Source of the DNA: Megalonaias nervosa
Taxonomy: Eukaryota; Mollusca; Bivalvia; Unionida; Unionidae
Direction of reading: 5' to 3'
Assembly: GCA_016617855.1 (NCBI GenBank)
Contig: JAECUM010009298.1
Coordinates: 1 to 64,000, forward strand
Length of the DNA stretch: 64,000 nt
Shown: positions 12,717 to 23,864 of the stretch, piece after piece
How positions within the stretch are numbered: the stretch's first letter is position 1
How the letters are laid out: the number at the start of each line of letters is the position of its first letter
The notes under the pieces: generated by a model
Databases searched by the model: none
What the model was told of the DNA's origin: nothing
Seen by the model: only the letters and a program-made list of their open reading frames with translations
Translations under genes and position numbers: made by a program

Positions 12717-13182
12717 TACCTCTCTTCCCCAATACATGAAAACTGTCCTTAAACTTGAGAGACGCGCTGATTGGAGGTACTATGATGAAAACTTTAGACA
12801 ACTGGTTGCAAAGGGGAAAGCTAAAGGGATTAAAACGCATCTAAAACTCTACATGAAGGCTCTGCTAGAGTCGAGTCATAACAACTACACACAAAACTAT
12901 CTCTCACAAATTACAAACATAAAGTGTCCGAAGGGTGTTTGTTTTAGTTACCACAAAAGTGGTTGCTGTTCATCGGGATTTTCATGCAACTTTCAGCACA
13001 AGTTCTTCCATTGTTTAGGGGGACACTCATTCATTCGCTGTCCCAAACCAATTTCTCAGCTCTTTAAGGTACTTCCACAATACAGCCAGCAACCGCAGCG
13101 ACCTAAGAACCAGCTTTTTCGTTTTCAACGATCCGAACAACCTCGAAACACTAACCCGAACAAGAATCCTGTCGGCAAATAG
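12685..13182 (+). pseudogene. DIRS-type gag, C-terminal part with CCCH zinc finger
   Basis: Continuation of the gag in another frame after a frameshift. LERRADWRYYDENFRQL is the conserved block after the Trp core. Residues C-x7-C-x6-C-x3-H around 12940-13000 form a CCCH finger, followed by a Cys/His knuckle (CLGGHSFIRC). Both are typical of nucleic-acid-binding gags of DIRS-order elements. The reading frame ends in a Gln/Pro/Asn-rich tail at 13182. Confidence 0.65.
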
Positions 13183-13185
13183 TGC

Positions 13186-13961
13186 TGATCCTTTGCCTAC
13201 CCAGGTCAGAATTGACCGCTTGCAATATTAACTACTCGATTTCGATCCTGCCACAAAGGAATACCTGCTTTTAGATTTTCGAAAGGGTTTCTATGTGGGG
13301 TTTAAGGGGACATTGCAAACACACGTATGTAATAATTGAAATTAGCTCAAACTAATGCCCAAATTACTGAAGAAAAGATACAGAAAGAATTGTCAGCGGG
13401 TCGCTTTGCAGAGCCTTTTCGTACAAAACCATTTCCTAATTTACACATATCGCCCCTGGGTCTAGTCGAAAAGAAAATTCCTAGGTCTTTCAGACTAAAT
13501 CATCACCTTTCCTTCCCACTGGGCGATTCGGTTAACGATGGAATTCCAACTCAACAATCAGCAGTGCATTACGAAGGCATTGATGATGCCATCACATGTA
13601 TAAAACATCTGGGTAGGGGGTGTTTTATGGCAAAAACAGACATATCAAATGCTTTCCGCATTCTTCCTATTTGTCTCATGCAATATCGTTGTTTGGGCTT
13701 TTTGTGGCGGAACAGGTGCTATGTTGACAAATGCTTACCAATGGGTTGTAGTTCCAGTCTTCAGATATTTGAGACCTTTAGCAATTCTCTTCATTGGAAA
13801 GCGAACACAAAGTTATACATAACACACATGACACATATTTTTGACGATATTTTGATACTAGATGCAACTCGTGTCCAATGCCAGCATAAGCTTGATCGCT
13901 GATAAAACATTTGCCCCGTCAACAACCATCACGTACTTCGGATACGAATTGGACTCCGTGA

Positions 13962-13962
<1 letters not shown>
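13186..13962 (+). pseudogene. DIRS-type pol: reverse transcriptase, truncated
   Basis: 13200-13340 holds the pol N-terminus (DFRKGFYVGFKG-like) with stops. 13336-13902 is open and carries RT blocks: HISPLGLVEKK, FRLNHHLSFPLGDSVNDGIP, GRGCFMAKTDISNAFRI (first catalytic Asp) and LPMGCSSSLQIFE. The second Asp pair reads IFDDILIL near 13841. A frameshift near 13860 leads into TYFGYELDSVR, the conserved post-catalytic block (family form TFLGIELDTVR). The element then stops at the (TA)n array. Confidence 0.75.

Positions 13963-14049
<87 letters not shown>
13963..14049 (+). repeat. (TA)n microsatellite truncating the DIRS RT
   Basis: About 43 TA units with one TACA interruption. It follows the RT codon series without a gap. 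Confidence 0.95.
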
Positions 14050-14840
14050 TACAAGATGCATAACATACAGAAAATGTAGCAAGAGTCAACTTGCACCAAA
14101 ACATTGGTAGGCATCTTATAATTATATATGTCTATTAGTGGTAATGGGAAAAAAGTTTTTCACAGACAGCCAAATGAATGTATCCCACATAGCTTATTCG
14201 TGTTGCACTTTTAAATGATCACCTGTGGTATAAAATTAGTCATGATTTGCATTGACAACAAATTTGCATTGTTGCTATGGACCATTCCCACTCGAACGAT
14301 TTGTCAAACACAATAAAGTAAAAGAAACTTGATGTGATATGTTGTAATCATGAGAACAAGAGATCGTTGCAATTGTGAATTTGAAGACTGAGAGGCAAAA
14401 CCATATACATTGTTTTATTTATATTCAGAATACATATATTGCTATTATTTAATTGCCTACTACTCTCAAAACAGTAATGAAACGATATATTTCATGTGTA
14501 ATAGTTTTATTGTATAATATAATAAGTCAAGATTATAAAGAATATTTTGTGTCATATTTCACGACTGACGCAAATTTTAATTTCGAAGATGATATAGTTT
14601 GAATTTGCGAGCTGAAGCATGTGTGATTTAAGATGAATAAAGAATTTCAACCTTTATCTTGTGTCAAAACATGTATACAATGAACACTAACCCAGTGCTT
14701 TTTAACTCAATGATTTAACTTAATGATGTGAGACTTAATGTAATAACGTATAATGATGAACTGGCAGAAGTTAAAATCTACCAACACTATTTCTCATAGG
14801 AAAATAAGTTAAATGTCCTTGGAGTCTTTATTGTATTGCA
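14050..14840. other. Non-coding AT-rich sequence
   Basis: No gene or element recognised. Confidence 0.5.
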
Positions 14841-14847
14841 ATACTAT

Positions 14848-15104
14848 GTTACATAAAAAATATACAAGTACAATTTAATGCCATGTTGCATACAATATAC
14901 AGTTACTAGTTAATGCTATATTATATAAAAATATACAAGTACCAGTTAATGTTAATTTACATAAAAAGTTCATAAAAAAAACCAATTAATGCTATGCTAT
15001 ATAAAAATACACAAATAATATTTATTGTTATTGGTACATAAAAATATATAAGTACTATCTAATGCTATGTTACATAAAAATACAGAAGTACTATTTAATG
15101 CTAT
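14848..15104 (+). repeat. About 37-bp AT-rich tandem repeat, seven copies
   Basis: Units have the form TTACATAAAAATATACAAGT followed by a TTAATGCTAT-like end, 35-39 bp each. They abut the 3' side of the antisense LINE and may belong to its 3' tail region. Confidence 0.75.
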
Positions 15105-16770
15105 ATTTCCGTGTTTCAGCATTGCCTTGTATAAATCCACAAACTTCTACACCATATGACAGGGGACTATAACAATAAGAATATCAAACAAATTGCATAA
15201 AATCGTTTACAGCATGACATAAAATGTATATTGGTACATATTAAATGTAAAAACTTCATTACTTGTCCGGTCAAAATTTTCTCAGATTCTGGAAATGAGC
15301 CACTCCTCGTAAAAACAATTCCTAAGTGTGCACATTTACTAACAATTTCAATTTCAGTTCCATCATAATAAAATCAGGTTTTTTCGCAACTCTGCAACCA
15401 TTTTGAAAAAAATGACCTTAGTCCTAGAGATTTATCAATACCCTCCATTTTCAACAAAAGCTTTAAATGCATCTAATCCCATCTGTAAACCCTCAATACC
15501 TGTTAAAGAAATTAACATCTTTTATATTAAAAACATCTTCATCATACAAGTGTGAATACCATCAATACATCTTTCAAAAATAATTTCTCAACATCATCAA
15601 TAAATATTGAACACAGTATTGGTGATAACCATTTCCCTTGTTGTACACCGGTTTTACAATATAATTCATAAGAAAGATCATTATATTTAACTTTGCTATC
15701 CACATTTCATTTTGATCAGTATTCTACATCGAATGTCAATTTGCAACAAGCTTAAACCACAACAGTTCTCTTACAAAAAGAACCATATGCCTGTTCAACA
15801 TCAATAAATGCACTAAAATAATTGTAATTGAATTAATTAGATGTGCACTTATCAATGCAGTGTTAACATGTTATCAATAGTAGACATATTTGACCTGAAT
15901 CCAGCTTGAGGCTAAAATAAATAGCCCACTCATTTAATCAATTATTAAAAACACGGGTAAAAACTTTCCTATTACACTAAGTAAAGTAATTTCTCAGCAG
16001 TTTTCAGCATCACTTTCTAGGTCCTTTTAATACAAGGTTCCTGACGATGACTCAGGAAAAATACCAGCATCAACAATAACAGTATAATATTAAATGAAGA
16101 TTTTAAACAGGGCAAAAACAAATGTAGAACCGTATATTCCAAACGCGTTAAATATTTTATCTGGACCAGTACTTTCAGCAGATAGTAATTGCTTACAGGC
16201 CCCGCCCTAAGGATATGCGGGGCCCAAGGTTGCAAGCGATGATCGCGGGGCCCCAAGCAAAAAAACTGCATAGCCGGGAAGTGCAGGGCCTAAGGCGGTT
16301 GCCTCGTTCGCCTTGCCCTATGGCCGGGCCTGATTGTTTAATGGCCTTAGAAACTTTGCCACTACTTATAAATCTATTAAGTTCATCAAATAAAAGTTCT
16401 TCGTCGGATAAAATGAATATATAATCCACAGGTTGATTTACGGACATACCAAAAATTGCAAATTGATCTGCAGAAATTTTAGTTTTGCCATAAAGCACAG
16501 GACTTTCTCATTTTCCACTGGGGGTGGGGGATAGAGGACTATAACAACTTTTCAATCTACTCTTCAAGGTATTGTTTTCGACATTTGCTGATATCTTTCT
16601 TGAATCTTGATCTAGATTCGTACATAGTAAAGTTATTTCCTCTGTTGGAGGATGTCTATTATGTTTAAAAAAAATTCTGGAATTCTTTTCTGGTGATTAT
16701 ACAAATTGGTTTCTTAGGGATGCTAAAAACTGTTTCTTCTCTTTAGAATTATTTTGTTAAAGAGGGGATA
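15105..16770 (-). mobile_element. Non-LTR (LINE) retrotransposon fragment, RT domain, antisense
   Basis: Read on the minus strand, translation in shifting frames gives a LINE RT. There is a pre-RT block SDEELLFDELNRFISSGKVS (about 16400-16345) and KVFTRVFNNXLNEWA (about 15970). Then come AGFRSNMSTIDNMLTLH (about 15910), FIDVEQAYGSF (about 15810), GVQQGKWLSPILCSIFIDDV (about 15645) and post-RT text near 15400-15250. Many stops and frame changes show it is dead. It belongs to the CR1/Jockey-like group by block style; exact family not determined. A hAT-type MITE splits it at 16196-16332. Confidence 0.75.
16196..16332. mobile_element. 137-bp hAT-type MITE
   Basis: Terminal inverted repeats begin CAGGCCC at the left and, reverse-complemented, CAGGCCCGGCC at the right; about 14 of the first 17 bases agree. 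The flanking octamers ATTGCTTA (16188-16195) and ATTGTTTA (16333-16340) differ at one base, giving an 8-bp target-site duplication, the hAT hallmark. The body is GC-rich and has no coding capacity. It interrupts the LINE between KVSKAIKQ and the following SAESTGPDKIF-like block. Confidence 0.85.
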
Positions 16771-16939
16771 TGTAGCTGTGCCAATGACATCTAGTAATTA
16801 TATTACCACATTATTTGTCAGCCGTTCGCATATAATTTGTGCTGTCAAGTTTGAAATATGTTAAATTTACTTAGATTTTAAATTGTCACTATTCAAATTT
16901 GACATATTGTTCACATTTATCATTATTCCAAAAATAACT

Positions 16940-17216
16940 GCTACTGCTATTTTGGATGCGGGTAGTCGTGGGTTCGAAAACCGGCCGAGACATGCAAAAG
17001 ACTTATAAATATGGTACTAGCAACTGCCTCACTTGGCGTTCAGCAATAAGAGGTTAGCGTTAGGACTGATTGGCCTGGTGTCAGGATAATGTGACTGGGT
17101 TGGACATGACGCTACATGTCTGCGGCATGATGCCCCAGTGCAAGACATTACTATAAACTGCCACATTGCATAGATCGTAGCGATATGATTAAAATTGTCA
17201 AAGCTACGTTAAAAAG
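16940..17216 (+). mobile_element. tRNA-derived SINE
   Basis: Contains a pol III B-box-like GGTTCGAAAACC at 16971, preceded by tRNA-like sequence. The body includes TTGGCGTTCAGCAATAAGAG and TGGCCTGGTGTCAGGATAAT, which resemble SINE bodies I associate with bivalves and gastropods. The 3' tail is GCGATATGATTAAAATTGTC followed by AAAGCTACGTTAAA. A second copy of this tail occurs at 17766. Confidence 0.65.
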
Positions 17217-17494
17217 GTCCAAAAATATATATTTGTTTATTGTGCCACTACGCATGAGAGCACAAAAAATCCATCAACAGTCAAATACGCATTACAATGG
17301 TGTGAAAAATATTCAGTTCTCATTTGGTGAATGAGCTAATACTAGTAAATAAAGGACGACTACAAATGACATATTCCACTAAACTTCTACTTCTGCTGTG
17401 TTTCTTTCAAACTTCTATCTTCTTTAAGCTTTATGGCCGGGTGTGAAACCAACCAGCTTGTTACAAAGGAAATTTTATCCACATCAATATCATA

Positions 17495-18564
17495 CATCAT
17501 CATCATTATCAGTCCCTTAACCCAAGAGGTCGTTGGGGCACCACAGTTGACTTTACAACCAATTCTCTCCATCTTCCCATGTGCTCTACTGCCCTTTGAG
17601 AATCTCCAAATCCCATCCCTGTCCACTCCTTAATGTTGTCTTCCCACCTCTTTTTATATCTACCTCTTATTCTGCACTATCGCACTGTGCCTTGCGAGAT
17701 TGTTTCTGCCAGTCCAGATGATCTTGAGACATGACCGTACCACTTCAGTTTGCGCTTTTTACAGTGGCGATATGACTGAAAAATTGTTAAAGCTACGTTA
17801 ACAATCATAGTCACATCACATCACATCATTTCGAAGGTTTGAATCCTTCTTTGTAGATCGGATGTGAGCGTCCATGTTTTACAAGCATACAGAAAGATGA
17901 ATATGACAATTGAGCACATAAGCCTTATTTTGGAACCAAAAGCAAAGCTGGTATCTTTCCATATTTGTCTCAACCTAACCTTGTTACTGCTGCTGTTGTC
18001 TGGGCAATCCTGCTAAGTAGTTCTGGTTTGGAGCACTCATCTGTGATAATTGATCCCAAGTACTTGAAGTTTGTGACTCTTTCCAGCTTCTGTCCACTGA
18101 CCTTTATTTCTGCACTGATGCTATTGGTGTTGTTTGTCATCAGTTTGTTTCTTTCGGCGCTAATCTCCGTATCGTATGCTGTGGAGGTTGTGTCGAGGTG
18201 CTCAACCAAATCAGCCAGTTCTTTTTTCATCTCCTGCTAAACCATCAATATCATCTGCGAAGCGAAGGTTGGTGATTGTTCTTCCTCTGATGCTGACAGT
18301 GCGGTCATACAAGGCATCCTCCATGATTCTTTCCAGGAAAATTTTGAAGAGTGTAGTTGACAGTATACATTCCTGTCTGACTCCAACTGTTGTTCGAAAC
18401 CAATCTCCTCTGCTGCCATTGATGAGAACAGTACTGGTGGCTTTGTCATAGAGGTGCTCAACAACCTGCACTAGGTCTGAGCTGATGTTATACTTCCTCA
18501 CAGTTGCCCATAAGGCCGCAACCCATCCCCTATGGCATATGGCATATGATGCACAGACTACCAT
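17495..18564 (-). mobile_element. Non-LTR (LINE) retrotransposon 3' half, antisense, interrupted
   Basis: On the minus strand the RT starts near 18540 with YNISSDLVQVVEHLYDKA. It continues through WFRTTVGVRQECILSTTLF and the catalytic FADD box (LRFADDIDGLAGDE near 18255). A frameshift near 18225 leads to a C-terminal part including SAEIKVSGQKLERVTNFKYL. After an interruption at 17766-17825 it resumes with KKRKLKWYGHVSRSS-like text and ends in an (ATG)n-like tail near 17500. An RT-positive family with a WYGHV block and ATG-rich tail is widespread in marine invertebrates; I cannot fix its clade name. Confidence 0.75.
17764..17828 (+). mobile_element. Truncated SINE 3' tail inside the antisense LINE
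   Basis: GCGATATGACTGAAAAATTG, then TTAAAGCTACGTTAA, repeats the SINE tail at 17180-17215 and is followed by a (CACAT)n-like run. It replaces roughly 40 codons of the LINE between RIQTFEM and the KKRKLKW block. Confidence 0.6.
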
Positions 18565-18599
18565 AAAATGTCGCTGTAAATATGAATACCATTAAAAAC

Positions 18600-21500
18600 C
18601 AAGGTGAGGTGTGAAAGTGTAATTTAGCATACAAAGCTGGTATCATATTATAGAATTAGATAAGAGGCCTCGTATAAGAAAGATTTAACACCCACTGACC
18701 ACGCTATGAACACAATATTTTCATGATTTGGACCCCTCGTTTTATCAAGTGAATGCAGTATACATGTGTGAAAAACAGAGTCGGCTTCAACTGGGACATG
18801 ATCAGGATTGACGGCAAGAAGGCAAACAAGTAAATGGAATCGATAATTGACTCACATTAGAGATTAAGCTATATTTAACTTCCGCGCTTTTTAAGAGCAG
18901 AAAATGCACAAATTTGTTTGCAATGTGCGAATTTGCATCTACTCGGCCCAGAGATGACTAACCAGTACTGTATTCATCGACGCAGAGAATTTTTACGCGG
19001 TGCGGACAATAGGACGAGCGATTTTCCAAAACCCTGACTAATGTTCTGTTCTGACAATAAAGAGTGAATGTTCAAAAGAATTTAATGACATTGATCAATA
19101 GAAGAGGGGTTATAATTGCATTCAGTTGAAATAATTTCACTAATTATCAGCTAGTGGGCCAATGATTCCCGTGCCTGTAGTTGATCTCCATACAGTAAGG
19201 GTGAATCCATAACAACCCCATAAATATATGCACAAATTTCTGTAGTAGATCAGTAAGTGCCTAATTCAACGCACAAAAATAATCAAAAAATTACCTAAGA
19301 AAAGATGAATAATAGTTCATGTTCAGTATGTATACATGTATACATCCCAAGGTCATTCAGCTATGTCTGTTTAAATTTCAAACAGGTAAAATCCTCTTTG
19401 CTATGAATCAAAACACTTTATTTAGCATTGGGCAAGCATTTTTCAACATTAAACTTGCGCAGGAGTTTCTTCCCTCACAAAAGAGATCTTACAAGTCTCT
19501 CGAAGAAAGCGATATCCGCTTGAAAAGATATATATTTTTAATTTTGGATACATGAAAATTTCAACATCATAGACCTTGGTACAAAGCTTTATTTCTGTTA
19601 AAAAGACTTCTCGTTTATTTGATCCATTTATACAAGTATCGATCATGCAGTTTGCGGGGTATCAAACAGAGTGCAAGTGATTGTAAAGAAGTTAGGTGGA
19701 GCCACATTGGCATCAACACATATTCCCAGTCTTTTCGTCAGATATCGTCTATCGAATTCAACAAACCTAGCAATGTTAATTCGCACTTAATACACAAACC
19801 TATTAACGTAAATTTATGTATTGTCTAGATGCTCTCGCATCACTACTGAGACCATGGTATAGTTAGCCCTCTCTGATACTATCATTGTCCCGATATGGTC
19901 ATAAATTCACCAGCTGACCTATCAGTCGACACGTTTTACACCATCGATTCATTTGGAAAGAATTCACAACTTAATTACACATGAATTATTGGACTTCTTG
20001 TCCTAACTATGCCACTTTGCACATTAGCGATTCCTTGACACATATTTCCAGACATACGAAAAATCAATCCTCAACATAAATGATACAAATCATTTAATAC
20101 AGATAAATTACATATTCACACAATTTGCGTCAGAAGAAATGCATGAAATCTTATTACATGATTTTTTTTTACATACCAAACCTCTAAACCTGAACTCATT
20201 CATATTACGAAATATTCTATGACATATCTTGTAAACATGATTCATAAACATGCAATTATTATTTCTGAACTAAAGGAAAATTAAAGTATGAATTTAAAAT
20301 GAATAAATTATGGCAATTTGTTTCATCTTCCACAGTGTTTTGGCAAATGTATTAAACTGGAATGAAATCAAGTTAATTAAATAAATAAATATTGAAAAGA
20401 AATTGATTCCTTCTAATTGCATTTAAGACTTAAGAATTGCAATATAAAGCCAATTTAGAATTATTATAGTTTGTAACATCATAATTATAACTGTTCTCAG
20501 TCGTCTTAGAGTTCATTCTTTTATTATAATACTAAATATTACACAATAAATGAGCATCAGCAATCGAATGATATCTATATTGTTGACACAACAATACATG
20601 CATAATCTTTCCAATTTTTGCAAGGAAAAAATATCGTTACTGAGATTCGTATCTTAGGTCTAGGACAACTTTTATCAAGGATGGAATCCTGGACTGACAC
20701 TTTCAAAATCCCATGATGAACCCTATCTTATTTCTAGAAGCAGAAAGTTATCTTTCTGTCCTATCTTAATTTTGTACGATTTTTAGAAAATTTAAAAGAT
20801 TCATACACTTTCTTGTTTCTGATGTGAACCTGATCATTATTTGCATCCCAAGTTCAATTCATTGTTAATAAAAAGGGCCCATTTTAGAAATTAAAAACAT
20901 TTCTTTCCTATCTGAATTTTGGTAGTATTTATGAAATTTTTGAAAATTATATTTAGAAAAAGTGCAGTATAATGTTCATGTGTGCACTGATTTCTTGTTC
21001 CTGTTGAGCTAACTGATCAGTATTTGTAAAAAATGTATATGTTAAATGTTAGATAGTTAAGTTAATAAGCAAACTTTGGAATCAGACAGGCTGGTTATCG
21101 ACGTCCTGAAACAGAAGTAAAGAATTTTATTAATATAACATTACACATTTCCTGTTACTACCTCAAGAATTAAATGTATCGTAAATATCATCTTTTGTAT
21201 TAAATGTATTCTAAAGATAAAAAAAAAAAATCCTCCACTTGTAAATATTTACTGTATCTTTCATTTTATCACTAAGGTTTTATTTACTGATTTTGGAATA
21301 AAATATAGATCCTGAAGAATAAATGTGAAAAGACTGAAGTGTTCATATTAAACCCATAAAATGTATATTTTCTACATTCTTTTTTTTAAAAAAGATCTTT
21401 TATTTTGTTTGTTATCTGTCATTTTCTTCCTCTTTCTTAATGAGAAACTATTCTATCATTTTGTTACATTCACATATTTAGTACCGATCACGTGATTTTT

Positions 21501-21690
21501 CTTTTGGTTTCTGCATGCGACATGACGGGTCATCTAATCCCATTCACACTCACTCCCTGTTTAAGCACTCCCTGTTTAAGCTCCGCAGTGGAGAGGTAGA
21601 TAGAAACTACTGATTGGTATTTCTAAGCCAATACACGACGACTACCCATCAAGTCACTGTGATGTCTCAGTGATTTACATTCAAATACCA
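18600..21690. other. Non-coding AT-rich sequence
   Basis: No gene, RNA gene or named element recognised. A 17-bp direct duplication (ACTCCCTGTTTAAGC type) lies at 21551-21581. CpG is not depleted (about 13 in 19.86-20.94 kb). Confidence 0.5.
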
Positions 21691-21697
21691 TTTGAAG

Positions 21698-21905
21698 GTG
21701 GGAGCTCCGGCGGCTCATGGTTACCGTGCCGGATTCACGACAGAAAAAGTGCGGATTCGAATCCTATAATTGAACTAGCCTGGGTCAGCTACTGTTCGGT
21801 GTCCTTGGGCAAGGCACTGTACCCCAATTTCCTCGGCCCTAAATAACCTATTTGTGTTGTTGTGCAGTTAATTCAGATACATTAGAAAAATTGTTTAAAC
21901 GATGC
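21698..21905 (+). mobile_element. tRNA-derived SINE, second family
   Basis: GGCTCATGGTTACCGTGCCG resembles an A-box region, and GGATTCGAATCC near 21763 is a canonical B box. The body has GTGTCCTTGGGCAAGGCACT, a well-known block of tRNA-SINEs in many invertebrates. Ends in an AT-rich tail. Boundaries are approximate and no target duplication was identified. Confidence 0.75.
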
Positions 21906-22421
21906 AGCCCAAGAATTTTACATCGTACTCAGTGGAAAGTAGGACTGACATTTCTAGCAAGTTTATCTTTTTCTTTACTCCAACAAATCAGAACTAACTG
22001 ATGCAATGATTTGACTAGAGAACACCCCTTTCAGCTTTTCATGAACGACATACTGTAATGTGACGTGTTCATAATAAATCTATAAAACAAAGCTCCCATT
22101 TACAGGATTATTTACGATCTATATTATATACGCTCTTCTGCCCTTGAGTTACATTACACAAAAAATTTCAAGAATTCTCTGTATGATTAGAATCTATCTG
22201 CAAACGAGTTCGACATTTTATCAATATAAAATGAAGAAAATTTACAAAAACATGAAATAGTCATAAATCTATATTATAAATATGTACAAGAAGTGCCCCA
22301 CCCATTCTCCCCGTTCGACAGATGTCTCAGGCCCATTTTTAAATATGAGAAATCTTAAGATTCTTTTCTAACTAACACTCCTATTTACACATGAACCAAT
22401 TATGCCAAACAAAATTTAATT

Positions 22422-22799
22422 TCACCATAAAAGGTTGTAGATCATTCTACATTCCCGGGTCAAATTTCTGCTGTCGGCGTCGCACCCACTTGCCGCGACT
22501 ATATTCGGTAACTTCTGGAATGGCGATCTCACTGTTACACTTGTCTGAATCACTTTCATCACTTTGTCCATTGATAAGAATGTCCTTCTCCGTATGCTAA
22601 CATTGCCTTTCAACCAGTTTGTACAAATGCCATTGTATGGTTTTAGTCTCAAATAATGAACCAAAGAGGATTGCGCTAACGATTTCTGTATGCGGTATAC
22701 CAAGTCTCTAAGCCCTTTTACAGTGAGATAGGATACATCCAGATTTGAATGTAATTTCAGGTTAGTACCAATTTTCCGTTCTGGGCCATGTAACCCCAC
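22422..22799 (-). pseudogene. Gypsy integrase C-terminal domain
   Basis: Open for 125 codons. The blocks KLHSNLDVSYLTVKGLRDLV and VHYLRLKPYNGICTNWL correspond to the chromatin-binding C-terminal part of gypsy integrases (family form VHxDRLKPYxG). The remaining C-terminal tail drifts from the family pattern, probably after a frameshift. Confidence 0.65.
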
Positions 22800-23760
22800 A
22801 GCATACCGAGTCTGATACGTTTTAAAGTCTGTCCGGTAGACGTAGTACCATTTCTACTTCATGCTCGTAGTTTTAATATGTTCTCTGGCTAGCTCATGGG
22901 CATGACCCAGGGAGATCTTTAATTTTTACGCAAATTATGAACAATTCCTGGACTCCAAAGACATTTCATTTAGAGTTTCATACAACAAATCTTACTTCTC
23001 GACCTAGCATCATTTCATTTGGTGAGAATTGTGTTGAGCCATGAACAGTACCACGATATGCCATGAGTGCCAGAGGCAGAAGGTCATCCCAGTTTTGTAA
23101 TCTCTGGATACTAGAGTAGCAAGAGTGTTCTGTATAGTCTGACAGAAACATTTAATCATTCAATATAATTGTGGTTGAATTTCTGTAATGTCAGGAAAAG
23201 CACTTTCCCGTCTCATCTTCCCAACTACGGTACAAAACACAATCCCGGAGTTCCAACCTATCCCATTGACTCCACGGTGTCTTAATTGCTGTATTATCCA
23301 TTGAGATTTCATGACACTGTGCGCTCTTCAGACTTTATCGTGCAGCTACTAATGCATGCGATACCCCTGTCCGCTTGCTGAGATTCCCTCTGTTCTCCTG
23401 CAGAAATTTCTTCAACCCACGATGACAATTCCTAGCGTCTTCTCACTTACTACCTCTCAGAACCTCGAAGCGAGTATTTTGCACCTGATGCTGAAGTTTT
23501 GGAACATACTGCCAACTTTAATTTCAACATTTTCGGAACAAGAATAGTCCGCACAACACCTACGTAATAGGCAGTTGGCGTTTCGTATCGCCGTAATAAA
23601 CTATTTCAAAGTCATACGCCCCAAGAGTTTCTAACTAACGTGTGAGTCGGCCTTCGATGTCCTTAAATGTAATGAACCTAGCTGAACATGATGCTTGACA
23701 CATATATGCAGATACAGTTTCTCGCACGTTACAGGGTCATTATCCTTAGCTGGTCAAGTT
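22422..23760 (-). mobile_element. Ty3/gypsy fragment, RNase H to integrase C-terminus, antisense
   Basis: The minus strand reads, in order: an RNase H end (LETLGAYDFEIVY near 23600); a linker with WDRLELRDCVLYRSWEDETG (about 23260-23200); and an integrase core block NWDDLLPLALMAYRGTVHGS (about 23090-23030) with MMLGREV. The integrase C-terminus follows (GLRDLVYRIQKS and VHYLRLKPYNG at 22740-22620). This is the canonical gypsy order, unlike the element at 1-5541. Stops and frameshifts throughout. Confidence 0.75.
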
Positions 23761-23864
23761 ATAATTGACAGCACTAACTGTTCAAACCTGTGCTCAAGTG
23801 AAAACACAACTGTCCCTTATCACCAAGGCATCACACTCTTCAACTAATGTCATCACATTCACCT

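Larger units (their letters stand above)
11985..13962 (+). mobile_element. DIRS-type (tyrosine-recombinase order) retroelement, 5' two thirds
   Basis: A gag-like protein with a CCCH finger is followed by a pol whose RT carries the HHLSFPLGDSVNDGIP and DISNAFRILPI blocks typical of DIRS-order RTs. There is no LTR and no DDE integrase. The element is cut off in the RT by a (TA)n array at 13963; RNase H and tyrosine recombinase are absent. Its assignment to a DIRS subgroup is uncertain; the RT block style suggests a PAT-like rather than DIRS1-like clade. Confidence 0.75.

Noticed and set aside
17387..17633. Small genes over the LINE 3' end on both strands
   Set aside because: The minus frame is the LINE C-terminus running into its tail; the plus frame is its shadow.
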